Shown here in pieces: positions 34,450 to 43,106 of a stretch of 45,383 nt of DNA. How positions within the stretch are numbered: the stretch's first letter is position 1; each line of letters opens with the position of its first letter. This DNA comes from Glaciecola sp. UBA2563 (GTDB lineage: Bacteria; Pseudomonadota; Gammaproteobacteria; Enterobacterales; Alteromonadaceae), in the NCBI GenBank assembly GCA_002340325.1, contig DDLV01000042.1, positions 1-45,383 of the forward strand, read 5' to 3'. The notes under the pieces were generated by a model, which saw only the letters and a program-made list of their open reading frames with translations, was not told where the DNA came from and ran no database searches. The translations under genes were made by a program, and so were the position numbers.

Positions 34450-35286
34450 TTTAATTAAAAATTTGCTCTTAGAATTAGCGTTATGTGGTCTTTAGTTGTG
34501 GTTTAGATACAAGACGCTTGTTTATGAATCGATAGAGTAACATGGCTATGACAGTAAGATTATGTTGTTTACCCTGTTTTGGTATCTAAATTTGACGTGC
34601 TTAACATTATAAAACCGCCGAAAAAGCACACATACAAATTAAATAACCCAATCGTCTCGACGCAGAAGCAAAATCTCTACCATGATTTGCAACTGCGCGT
34701 GGTTATACAACAAAACCGATTATAAAACACCAAAAATCAAATGTTTAGTAGCTGATGCCTGTTGGTTTACAGAAATCGGTAACGCACAATAGCGTTTTAG
34801 CGAACAGAAACCAACCAAAGTAAAAAATGACTTGATTTAAATCAACCTAGCGCCAAGCAATTGTTAGAAAGCAATTTTCTTCTTTGCTAATATCCACAAC
34901 CTTCAATTTATCGACACTATTCACTAATTTAATTAACGATTGGATGGAAAATGACGATAAAAAATTAGTACGCAAACGTGCAAATGTTAATCAATGTGAA
35001 CTATTGACGTCGAAATTGTGTCATTCGGTGATGAAAACGAGTCAAAATAAAAGCTGTTTGGGTGCTTGAAAGCGCAGAAAATCAACAAATAGCAGACATA
35101 GATGGCTTGACCGAAGGACTTTGTTCAATTTAAAATATCGGCAATTCTAAGGAAAAAGCGGAAGTCTCCATTTGACGCTGATTTGTTAGGTATTTAATTT
35201 TAGAACATTGACGCAAATAATGGATAGACAGTCCCAATATAAAACTTCAAACTGCTTATTTGGGTTTGGGTTTACGAGGAGCTTTG
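34450..35286. other. Long AT-rich intergenic region
   Basis: More than 800 bases between divergent genes. It contains promoters for both sides (one predicted at 35172-35200) and otherwise nothing I can name. A plus-strand frame of 61 codons (34884-35069) has no ribosome site. No tRNA, repeat family member or IS remnant was seen. Long gaps of this type recur throughout this locus (12188-12726, 21637-22139, 42584-43106). Confidence 0.45.
35172..35200 (+). promoter_or_regulatory. Predicted sigma-70 promoter of the phosphatase-fold gene
   Basis: TTGACG (35172-35177) is followed after 17 nt by TAATTT (35195-35200), about 87 bases before the chosen ATG at 35287. The -35 box matches consensus at five of six positions and the -10 box at four of six. 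It is a prediction only. Confidence 0.4.
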
Positions 35287-36609
35287 ATGAGTAAGCCAAA
35301 TGTAATTTCGTTAGAGTTAAATGAAGTGAACTTTCACTTTATTCAAAAATACAATAAAAAAGGTAAGCTAAAGAAATTTGCTAGGATCTTAGAAAAGTAC
35401 GCTCTACAAAAAACCAACGTAAACGTTAAATATTCTGATAACGAACCTTGGATACAATGGCCCACGTTCTATACGGGCAAAGAATACGAAGAGCACAATA
35501 TTTTCAGGCTCGGCGATTCAGTACATACTAAACATACGCAGATTTGGGAAAAGCTCGAAGAAATGGGCGTCTCCGTCGGAGCGCTGTCACCAATTAATGG
35601 CGCCAACAAATGCAACAATCCATCTTTTTTCATACCCGACCCTTGGACGGAAACTGAGGTTCATGGGGATAAGACTGCGCATAACGTTCATGCATTACTT
35701 AAAAAGGCCGTCAATCAAAACGCGGACAAGTCAGGCCTTACTCTTTCTGAAAATATTAGTTTATTAACATATATATTAAAATTCGCGAAACTTAAAAATT
35801 ATCCGAAGTATGTTAAATATTTCCTTTTGAGCCGAAAATACAAATGGGCAAAAGCCATTTTCTTGGATGTGTTTTTAGTTGACCTCTTTATCACCTATAA
35901 AGACAAGTTAAATCCAGAATTTTCATCACTCTTTTTAAATTCAGCCGCACACATACAGCATCATCATCTTTATGAAAGTGAAGTATACAATGGGAGAAAC
36001 AAAAACCCTGGCTGGTATAGTCGATCTGCAGAAGACAATGTTGATCCTCTATTTTACGTGTATGAGGCGTATGAAAATATCGTTAATGATTTGTTCAAGT
36101 TAAAAGGTCATCGCATCCTTGTTTCAACAGGGCTAAGTCAAATACCGAACCCTAAAATGAAATATCAGTATCGGTTCAAATCACACGGTGAAGCGCTCAA
36201 TGATTTAGGGCTCGGCGGGTTTGAGGCGGTACCGCGCATGTCACGCGATTTCTTACTTAAATTCAAAGATGTCGATGCTGCGAAAGACGCGGAAACACTC
36301 ATGCGAAAAGTAAAGTGTAATGATGCTGACTTTTTTATGGTAGACAATCGCGGTGCAGACCTGTTTTGTCAAATTTGCTATTACGACCATCCCGATGGAT
36401 TAAAAAATATAGAGTACAATGGCAAATCGTTTAATCTCAGCGAGCACATAAATCTGGTATCAATCGAGAATGGGATACATCAACCAATCGGATACCACCT
36501 GGATTCAGAGTTACTAAATAGTGCTACAGTAGAAGAAACAATAAAGCTGTCTAGCATCTTTTATAAAGTCACTAGAATGTTCGGTGCGGAAGATCCAAAA
36601 CCATCCTAG
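35287..36609 (+). CDS. Alkaline-phosphatase-superfamily-like protein, possibly degenerate
   Basis: A 440-residue protein from ATG 35287 (GAGGAG five bases upstream; an in-frame start 27 bases earlier is less likely). The order of motifs resembles type I phosphodiesterase/sulfatase-fold enzymes: VISLELNEVNF where a metal-binding Asp usually sits, then WIQWPTFYTGKEYEEHNI (residues 55-72), matching the P-[ST]-x-x-TG-x-x-P-x-x-H-G pattern with Thr60 as candidate nucleophile, then FLNSAAHIQHHHLY (216-229), and ILVSTGLSQIP where SDHG normally occurs. Several metal ligands are replaced, so activity is doubtful or unusual. There is no signal peptide. It is monocistronic within the glycosyltransferase region. 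A role in transferring or removing a phosphate- or sulfate-type substituent is conceivable. Confidence 0.6.
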   Translation: MSKPNVISLELNEVNFHFIQKYNKKGKLKKFARILEKYALQKTNVNVKYSDNEPWIQWPTFYTGKEYEEHNIFRLGDSVHTKHTQIWEKLEEMGVSVGALSPINGANKCNNPSFFIPDPWTETEVHGDKTAHNVHALLKKAVNQNADKSGLTLSENISLLTYILKFAKLKNYPKYVKYFLLSRKYKWAKAIFLDVFLVDLFITYKDKLNPEFSSLFLNSAAHIQHHHLYESEVYNGRNKNPGWYSRSAEDNVDPLFYVYEAYENIVNDLFKLKGHRILVSTGLSQIPNPKMKYQYRFKSHGEALNDLGLGGFEAVPRMSRDFLLKFKDVDAAKDAETLMRKVKCNDADFFMVDNRGADLFCQICYYDHPDGLKNIEYNGKSFNLSEHINLVSIENGIHQPIGYHLDSELLNSATVEETIKLSSIFYKVTRMFGAEDPKPS

Positions 36610-36612
36610 CCA

Positions 36613-36655
36613 GTTATTATCCACAAATCAGACAGGTTTTGTGTTAAATAATAAC
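36613..36655. terminator. Stem-loop between convergent genes
   Basis: Arms gttattat (36613-36620) and ataataac (36648-36655) pair perfectly, as do the inner cacaaa (36622-36627) and tttgtg (36638-36643), leaving a 10-nt loop and small bulges. It lies four bases after the stop of the plus-strand gene, before the convergent GT4 gene. There is no T-run, so it is a structured 3' end or weak bidirectional terminator. Confidence 0.4.
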
Positions 36656-36719
36656 ACTCACACATTGTTCTGGCGCGGTATAGAGCAGGATATAGCAGAA
36701 GCAACAACGCTATTATGGT

Positions 36720-37847
36720 CTACTTTGGGATGATTTTATCTAAAAAGCCGACTAAGTCTTGAGCTTTAGTTGCGGGGCTAAAATTCTTTTGAAGATAATC
36801 TGAACAATGCTCGGATAATGTGTTGTATTCGTCGCTGTTCATATCAAATAACTGGTTGAGTAGCGTTGTTAAGTTCTCGTCTTCAGGGGAGGCATATCCT
36901 AGTCCATGTGTATCAATAATGCCATCTGGATCAACTCTCGAAGGACAAACTACGGGTGTTCCTGCGGCGAAAGACTCCAAAAAGGTATTTGAAAATCCTT
37001 CGTAATGTGATGTTGATACCAAACAAATAGCATTGCTCAAGAAATCCAGTATCTGTGTTCGCTTAACATAACCAATGAAGGTGACATTGGGTAGCTTTTC
37101 CAGCTCAGTAATGGCAGTTTCGGTTTCTTCATCGATGATTTTCTCGGGCATACCCGCAATTCTGAAGGGTATAGAAGGAAGCGATTTTGCCAGTTTTAGC
37201 AGTAAAGGTAAGTTTTTTTGTTTCTGAAACACGCCTAACCATGCAATATACGTGCGTTCGTCACGCGGCTTTACGTTGGCGATAGCTTTTTCGGTATCGT
37301 AGGGGTTGTGGATCTTATAAAGTTGTTTTTCGGGGTATTGTTCCCTCAAACATTTCATCTGATATTCATTTTGACAGACAATTGCGCTTGCTTGTCCAAG
37401 ACCATACTCATATGCCTTGCTTTCCCAACCAGCCATACGCGAACGAAACCTACCATCCACGTCCATATCGTTGGCGACTCTATACACAAAAGGGACATTA
37501 CATCTCTTTGAAACAAATGCCATTAAGAAAGTGCTAACGCCTGCACAGCCTTGTATTATGACATCAGGTTGAAAACGCTTGGCGCCTTTTAACAATTTAG
37601 GGATAAACAGGTAAAAATACTTAATGACTTTGATGCCTTTATTCGGATCATAAGTGTCTATAATCTCAAAATCAGTTGGTTTTCCCGCGTGCTCATTTGC
37701 CCCCTCCCAACTGAGTATGCCAACGTGCGAATCCGTTTCTTTTAACCCTTTTATCCAGTTTGATAGCTCAACCGCGTATCCACCAACGGGATACTCATTG
37801 TCCTTGAGCAAATAAGGAAGCATAAAATCAAGAAAAAGTATTTTCAC
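36720..37847 (-). CDS. Glycosyltransferase family 4 protein
   Basis: A 375-residue GT-B enzyme. The N-terminal lobe has LFLDFMLPYLLKDNEYPVGG followed by YAVELSNWIKGL. The hinge is YIAWLGVFQKQKNLPLLLKL, and the donor motif HYEGFSNTFLESFAAGTPVV contains the conserved E-x7-E pair. Length is standard for GT4. It is the fourth and last gene of the wzx-sulfotransferase-wzy operon, 14 bp after the polymerase gene, so it most likely builds the repeat unit that Wzx flips. It would act on the cytoplasmic face of the inner membrane. Sugar specificity cannot be read from the sequence. Confidence 0.9.
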   Translation of the reverse strand: MKILFLDFMLPYLLKDNEYPVGGYAVELSNWIKGLKETDSHVGILSWEGANEHAGKPTDFEIIDTYDPNKGIKVIKYFYLFIPKLLKGAKRFQPDVIIQGCAGVSTFLMAFVSKRCNVPFVYRVANDMDVDGRFRSRMAGWESKAYEYGLGQASAIVCQNEYQMKCLREQYPEKQLYKIHNPYDTEKAIANVKPRDERTYIAWLGVFQKQKNLPLLLKLAKSLPSIPFRIAGMPEKIIDEETETAITELEKLPNVTFIGYVKRTQILDFLSNAICLVSTSHYEGFSNTFLESFAAGTPVVCPSRVDPDGIIDTHGLGYASPEDENLTTLLNQLFDMNSDEYNTLSEHCSDYLQKNFSPATKAQDLVGFLDKIIPK

Positions 37848-37861
37848 GATGCTTGCACTCT

Positions 37862-39175
37862 CTATTCTTTAAGTTTTCTTTTTGAAATACGATACGCGGC
37901 AATCGTTAATGCGACCGCGGGAAATAACCAGAAGTTGTCAATACCTGGGAAGAAGTTACGCTCGGTGATTCCGCTATACAGATAAATCATAATGACTGTA
38001 AATAAATACGCTAACACCCCCGACTGCAGGACACCGCGTATTTTATAAATCTTAATGAGGAACGAAATTACAATCCACATTAACACCAACAATAAAATCA
38101 CCCCAGTGTCAGCAGCGAAGTTCAAATAGGCATTGTGTGCATGCGTCGCTTGGAAGAAATCTGGCATAAAAAACGCGTCTGACAGCATTACACCGTACAA
38201 CCCAAATCCGAACAACAGCAAGAAGGGATCGCTGAGTATCTCATCACCTAATGGGATCCAAATAGTGAGAAGACGACCAGAGAGCAGAAAATCAATCGGG
38301 TTTTGATCAGGTGCTCCTACATCAAAGAACATTGTGAGGAATGGTAAACCAATAACGCCGCCCATTATAAAGGCGGTAGTAATGAAGACAAGCTTGCGAA
38401 ATCTCTTTTCAACACTAACAGGCTCGACGATGTAGATAATCATAACAGATACAGCGAGTAATAAAATCGCTGTTCTAGACTGACTTACCACGCCTGCGAA
38501 AAATAAGATAAAAGGTGCTAATTTATAAAACAAAGAAGCCCTCACCCCGTGGCGTAGTTTCGCAACATACATAGAAAGAGGAAAGGAGATCAGTAACATT
38601 GTAGCAACCGAATTGTAATGCATCCCTAGGTACATCCTAAACTCTTCCCTTACTATACTTCTTCCTAAGACTCCCGAGAATGACAACAAATCATCTAGCC
38701 CAAGCGCGATAACAATAACAGAAAACACCGTCGCAGATGCAACCAAAGCTTTGATCACGTTGTTGATGGCATCTTCGGTTTTAATGAATCGAATTATGTA
38801 CACGGCTGAGACCAAAAATAACATGGGTTTGACGTAGTAAGACAAAAAGAACCTTATTCTGCCGGCATCACCAAACTCGTCCCGGACTTGCATAGGTAGA
38901 TCGTTAAACTCAGCGAAAGTTCTAAAAAATGCAATCGTGAAGAACAATACGTATATCACAATAAAAGCGAAGGCTTTTGTTTGCACCCTATCGTCTAAAA
39001 TTGTGCCAAGACCGCCCTTTAACATAAATACAAGCACTAGGACAAGTGCGGTTACATTAAATAACTTCAGGCCAGGGGCACCTAGCGCCACATCGAAGAT
39101 AGGCGCGTAAGAAAACGGTGTAAAAAACACCAGAAACTTAAGAAGTAAACTATCGTTCTTTAGATTAACAATCAT
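37862..39175 (-). CDS. O-antigen ligase/Wzy-type polymerase family membrane protein
   Basis: A 437-residue polytopic membrane protein with about eleven or twelve hydrophobic helices and one large periplasmic loop (about 290-350). The loop ends with ATHAHNAYLNFAADTGVI, the His-rich block shared by WaaL ligases and Wzy polymerases. It overlaps the sulfotransferase gene by 11 bp and is followed by a GT4 gene. In a cluster with Wzx and Wzc the natural assignment is Wzy, which polymerises undecaprenyl-diphosphate-linked repeat units in the periplasm. Ligase activity (attaching polymer to lipid A) cannot be excluded by sequence alone, so I give no symbol. Confidence 0.85.
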   Translation of the reverse strand: MIVNLKNDSLLLKFLVFFTPFSYAPIFDVALGAPGLKLFNVTALVLVLVFMLKGGLGTILDDRVQTKAFAFIVIYVLFFTIAFFRTFAEFNDLPMQVRDEFGDAGRIRFFLSYYVKPMLFLVSAVYIIRFIKTEDAINNVIKALVASATVFSVIVIALGLDDLLSFSGVLGRSIVREEFRMYLGMHYNSVATMLLISFPLSMYVAKLRHGVRASLFYKLAPFILFFAGVVSQSRTAILLLAVSVMIIYIVEPVSVEKRFRKLVFITTAFIMGGVIGLPFLTMFFDVGAPDQNPIDFLLSGRLLTIWIPLGDEILSDPFLLLFGFGLYGVMLSDAFFMPDFFQATHAHNAYLNFAADTGVILLLVLMWIVISFLIKIYKIRGVLQSGVLAYLFTVIMIYLYSGITERNFFPGIDNFWLFPAVALTIAAYRISKRKLKE

Positions 39176-39932
39176 CGGATGATAACGACCTTAGGTTTTT
39201 CCACAAACTATCAATATCTGCGCCGTGAAATAGCTTACAACAAACCTTGGAAAGTCTGTATCCAAAGTTTGGTTTTTTGTTTGAACGCTGCATTTTCTTG
39301 TTACGCCTATCCTGAAGCTGGCGATCAAGTAACGACTGCAACTTGTTAAATCCTTTATCGTCATCTAGAAAATTCTCATAAGCGAATATTTCGAATTGCG
39401 TTTTATCGAGGCCGTCTAGCGCCTCCATCATTAACGCGTTGTAAACATACCACGCTCTTAGGCTTGTAACGCCTCTTATAAGGCGTTTTAACAGACGGTA
39501 TTTTGGCACATTTTTCTGATAATGATGCCAATTAGCTACAGGGCTTCTAAAAACGGCAACAACATAGTAAGTATTTTTTTCAATCGCTGCTTTCCAAATC
39601 GGAAAAGTTAAACACGTGCGAGGATCTTTGAAACCCCACATCGTCGAATATGCGCTATCAATTTCCGCTATTAACTTGTTCGCAAGTGCAGTATTTTTAT
39701 CGAAATCCTTAGCCGCTGGCGTATTAATAACGTCGATACTGAGTTTTTCACCACAGTCTAAAAATTCTCGATTGAGGTCTTGAGTCTCTCGTCGCTCATA
39801 TTGATTCCCTTCATCATATCCAATGTTGACGTCAAAGCTACCCATAGAGATATCTGAATAATGCAGGATTTGTGAAATGAGTGTAGTCCCTGATTTATGC
39901 ATACCGAGAATACAAACAATGGGGTTTTTCAT
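39165..39932 (-). CDS. PAPS-dependent sulfotransferase
   Basis: A 255-residue protein. The 5'-phosphosulfate-binding loop is near the N-terminus, VCILGMHKSGTTLISQIL, and a later VVAVFRSPVANWHHY resembles the 3'-phosphate-binding Arg/Ser motif. Length is typical of bacterial polysaccharide sulfotransferases. ATG 39932 is preferred over ATG 39935 because AGGA lies seven bases upstream of it. It overlaps the polymerase gene by 11 bp and is 9 bp after wzx, so it is translationally coupled. The expected role is transfer of sulfate from PAPS to a hydroxyl of the repeat unit on the cytoplasmic side, giving a sulfated EPS as is common in marine bacteria. The target sugar is unknown. Confidence 0.86.
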   Translation of the reverse strand: MKNPIVCILGMHKSGTTLISQILHYSDISMGSFDVNIGYDEGNQYERRETQDLNREFLDCGEKLSIDVINTPAAKDFDKNTALANKLIAEIDSAYSTMWGFKDPRTCLTFPIWKAAIEKNTYYVVAVFRSPVANWHHYQKNVPKYRLLKRLIRGVTSLRAWYVYNALMMEALDGLDKTQFEIFAYENFLDDDKGFNKLQSLLDRQLQDRRNKKMQRSNKKPNFGYRLSKVCCKLFHGADIDSLWKNLRSLSSDDC

Positions 39933-39941
39933 CATTATGTC

Positions 39942-41390
39942 CTAATTTTTCGAGGAAGACAGTTTTTTAACCAACACACGTATTTTGTTATCGACAAAAT
40001 CCCTATTCAATAAATAGCAAATCACAGCGTAATCGAGTAAGACAAAACATCCCAATCCAAATACTATCCAATCGCCTGTATCGCTTCTGCCGTAAATCCC
40101 CGAGAAAATTAGACATGACGCAACTAAAGCAATAAAAGAGGGCCATATATAAAAAGTAATCGAATGCGATATATTTTTGACCCTCGCAAGGAAAAACAGT
40201 GACATAACTAGCGTAATAAATCCTGCAATATATTTGGCGACCACTATTCCCATCAATTCGTGATCACTTACAAGCAAAAGCATAAGTCCAATAAGCGAAA
40301 ACGCTTCAATCGAACTAATATAAAGGCGATAGATCGGGTCTGCAGTGGTAAAAAGCAGTCGATCTGATGGCATCCTTAAAAAGGTCAAATGAAGCGTAAA
40401 TGCCAGCAAAAATCCGTAAAGCGCGGCTTCTGAATATTCAGGAGGGGCAATAACCATGACAAATAAAGGCGCAAAGGCCATAACACCAAAAGACATAAAG
40501 GGAGAAAGTAGTGACAGTAATTTTGCGGTAATTTGATAGAGCTCTGACGCTTCCTCATTAATTTCTGCCATTTTTTGCGTGATAACTTTTTGAACGTTTT
40601 GGAACATCGAAAGCAACGCATTGATGAACGTCTTTGCAACGTGATAAATGGCTAATTCAGTTGCACCCAGCAAGCTGACGAAAAATGTATCTCCCTCTTT
40701 TCTTCCAAAATTCACATACGTTTCAACACTAAACGGTGCGCTCATCTTAACAATACCTTTGAGCGTGTAGACCTTTTTAGTTGGGCCAAAAAGCAAATGA
40801 CGACAGAAAAAAACACCGAGGATTGCAACAAACAAATCTGCCATAATAATCGCGTGTATAAAGTATCCAGGCCCTAACATATTCAGCATAATAATCGCGA
40901 GGATAGGTCGCAAAAGCGCGCCTGTAATGCTGCATTTTATGTCGTTATTGTAATTTGCTCCTGCCCACATCATATATTGCGTCAAACGAATAATGGCGCC
41001 AATAAAAAAACCAATCGCCAATACTTCAATACTTTCAACTATAAACCCTCTAGATGTAAGAAAACTCTGGATTTGTGATAAAAATATAAAATACACGCAT
41101 ATTGAAAGCACAACACCCAGCATAAATATGGTAGCAATTTGATGACAAAAGCCCCTTGCCACTTCAATATCTTTCTTTATGTGGCCGGGAAGATGTTTGA
41201 TAAATGTCGGCAGAACGCCAAAGGCAAACGCAACAAGCGCGAAATCTGTCAAGAATACATAGACTGGAAGAAGCGCCAATTCCTCGGGTGCAAAGATGCG
41301 CGTATAGATGCTCAGTGAAACAATGCCAATAATCTTTACTGCAATACTTCCGGTCGAGAGCTTTATTATGTTAGAGAGCAGCTGATTCAT
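39942..41390 (-). CDS. wzx: Wzx-type oligosaccharide flippase
   Basis: A 482-residue polytopic protein with about 12-14 hydrophobic helices spread across its length, opening MNQLLSNIIKLSTGSIAVKI, the usual N-terminus of MOP-superfamily polysaccharide flippases. An RxF-type early segment (IYTRIFAPEELALLPVYVFL) is typical of Wzx proteins. It is the first gene of a four-gene operon with sulfotransferase, polymerase and GT4. It should move undecaprenyl-diphosphate-linked repeat units to the periplasmic face. No Shine-Dalgarno sequence is obvious before its ATG. A consensus-like TTGACA (minus strand, 41456-41461) lies about 66 bases upstream but a good -10 box is not apparent. Confidence 0.9.
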   Translation of the reverse strand: MNQLLSNIIKLSTGSIAVKIIGIVSLSIYTRIFAPEELALLPVYVFLTDFALVAFAFGVLPTFIKHLPGHIKKDIEVARGFCHQIATIFMLGVVLSICVYFIFLSQIQSFLTSRGFIVESIEVLAIGFFIGAIIRLTQYMMWAGANYNNDIKCSITGALLRPILAIIMLNMLGPGYFIHAIIMADLFVAILGVFFCRHLLFGPTKKVYTLKGIVKMSAPFSVETYVNFGRKEGDTFFVSLLGATELAIYHVAKTFINALLSMFQNVQKVITQKMAEINEEASELYQITAKLLSLLSPFMSFGVMAFAPLFVMVIAPPEYSEAALYGFLLAFTLHLTFLRMPSDRLLFTTADPIYRLYISSIEAFSLIGLMLLLVSDHELMGIVVAKYIAGFITLVMSLFFLARVKNISHSITFYIWPSFIALVASCLIFSGIYGRSDTGDWIVFGLGCFVLLDYAVICYLLNRDFVDNKIRVLVKKLSSSKN

Positions 41391-41704
41391 ATTGGTTGTG
41401 TAATCTTGGACTTTTACTGTCTAGTCTTCTAAAAATTGGAAAGCCTCACTATTATTGTCAAGCCTTGTATTATTGTTAAGCCTTGAGTCGCGGCGCAGCA
41501 GACCTTTAGGAACTGCCGTTTGACTGCGTAGAATCAGAGAATGTGCATAGCGTTTAAACCGCCCGTAGTGTTGCTCAAAAGTGCCTTTTGTTCAAGCGCA
41601 AATTTATTACAACCTACTCTCTCCCTATTCGTTTCTACTTAAATCGAGCAGCTCCTATAAACCCATAAGACAAAAATCTTACATGCTTTCTACACAATGA
41701 TTGA
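41391..41704. other. Intergenic region upstream of wzx
   Basis: A 314-bp stretch between two minus-strand genes. It holds the tandem 18-bp repeat at 41450-41485 and, on the minus strand, two -35-like boxes (TTGACA and TTAACA) created by that repeat. The remainder is unremarkable. No gene is seen. Confidence 0.45.
41450..41485. repeat. Two tandem 18-bp units
   Basis: tattattgtcaagccttg (41450-41467) is followed directly by tattattgttaagccttg (41468-41485), one mismatch. On the minus strand each unit carries a -35-like box (TTGACA or TTAACA) about 60-85 bases before wzx, so the duplication could duplicate a promoter element or regulator site. Confidence 0.65.
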
Positions 41705-42583
41705 TTATTCAATTGCAGCCTTGTTAGATTCTATCGACTCAAACCTTTCAAATATCAAATATTCTAATGCCGTTCCACTTATATCGGCAGAAGTGTCATA
41801 TTTCCAACGAAGTTTGTAAACGGGTACTTCTAAGGCCTCTATTTCCTTTTGAAGAGACTCTTTTATAGGAGAGAGCATACCGAGCTCACCGGCGGTTTGT
41901 ATGTTATGTGGAGGGATCGCGCTTAATTTAGGCGTTTTTTCCCATATTTCCTTGCACACATTATCGGTCGCCACAATTCTCTCGAAGATATAGTGAAATA
42001 TGGCATATGGATAAACGCGCAGTATTTTTGTGAAAAAAGGATTAAACCAATATTTAGTCGTTGACGAAGAACGGTTTAAAATCCGACCGAATCGCAGAAG
42101 TAATGCTGAACGCACTCTTGAATCGAGTTTAAAGGTGTTTTCTGTAAAAAAACGCGTGTATCGCGTTATTATTTCCCCACATAGCGCATTGTTGCGTTTA
42201 CTGACAATCATCCAATTCGATATAAGCTTATCTGGTGTTGGATTTGAAAACATGAAAAACCCAGACACTATTGCATCATAAATCCAATTATCAAGGGGTT
42301 GCATGCAATAAAGTGTTGCATCAGCCCAGACGCCGCCGTGTTTTTGTAGTAACAAAAGACGAATAAGGTTTGCTTGCTTTTCTTTTGGCATGGTTTTGAG
42401 CTTTTCAGGCGGTAGATCGATAGTCACATATTCGTACATCGATTTTTCGTCCAGGACGATAACTTGCCAATCTGGATTTTCACGCCGCCATGAATCAATG
42501 CAGTGCTTGACAATAAAGGGAGCTTCATTCTCCCCTTGCAGCCAAAGTGTCCAAATAATTTTTGGAAAATCCGCATCACTCAT
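41705..42583 (-). CDS. Capsular polysaccharide synthesis glycosyltransferase (GT32/Caps_synth-like)
   Basis: A 292-residue protein from ATG 42583, chosen over an in-frame GTG nine bases upstream because AAGG lies about eight bases before it. It opens with PKIIWTLWLQGENEAPFIVK, and the donor-site block ANLIRLLLLQKHGGVWADAT contains the DXD-like ADAT segment, a hallmark of GT32-type/Caps_synth transferases. Additional conserved features are SWRRENPDWQVIVLDE and GFFMFSNPTPDKLISNWMIV. It is cytosolic or membrane-associated. It probably adds one sugar to the repeat unit. It is a single gene on the minus strand, 314 bp upstream of wzx. Confidence 0.87.
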   Translation of the reverse strand: MSDADFPKIIWTLWLQGENEAPFIVKHCIDSWRRENPDWQVIVLDEKSMYEYVTIDLPPEKLKTMPKEKQANLIRLLLLQKHGGVWADATLYCMQPLDNWIYDAIVSGFFMFSNPTPDKLISNWMIVSKRNNALCGEIITRYTRFFTENTFKLDSRVRSALLLRFGRILNRSSSTTKYWFNPFFTKILRVYPYAIFHYIFERIVATDNVCKEIWEKTPKLSAIPPHNIQTAGELGMLSPIKESLQKEIEALEVPVYKLRWKYDTSADISGTALEYLIFERFESIESNKAAIE

Positions 42584-43106
42584 GGTGTTCACCTTATGAA
42601 AGCTAATTATGAAACTTTATCGTATTTACATTGACACGCGCTAGCACTCGCTTGATTGACGTAACGTTGAGTTAGATCAATGCCTTTCTAAGCACATTAA
42701 TTATAAGCTATAGCCAGTATTCGTGCGCGTTTTGTTTTTAAAATTGACGAATCTTTAATTAGAATATATCTTATTCAAAGTGTTCGGTTTTCTACCATAA
42801 AGTATAACCAAATGCTGTTAGTTAATCTTAATTGGTATGCGAATAAAGGACAGCGGTAAATATCGCCAGCGTACCATCAATTCTGTAATCAGCAAGGATG
42901 AAAACTGATTTATTTAGGTGCATTGGACTGATCTTTGCACACTGTATGTAGAAATTCTTATTAAAAGTCATTTTTCGGTCATCTTTCCTTGCTCGCGAGC
43001 GGGATAGTATGGGCTGAATTTTTATTGCGTTGGGTATTGTAATCTACGCGTTTTTGCTGCTCAGAAAACGCGCGTTTTAAGAATCGTTTGAAACAGGAAC
43101 TTTCCT
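42584..43106. other. Divergent intergenic region
   Basis: About 520 AT-rich bases between the capsular GT gene and the polytopic membrane protein gene, transcribed in opposite directions. A perfect 10-bp palindrome gctcgcgagc lies at 42991-43000. AGGA at 43095-43098 is the ribosome site of the next gene. No gene or known RNA is seen. Confidence 0.45.
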
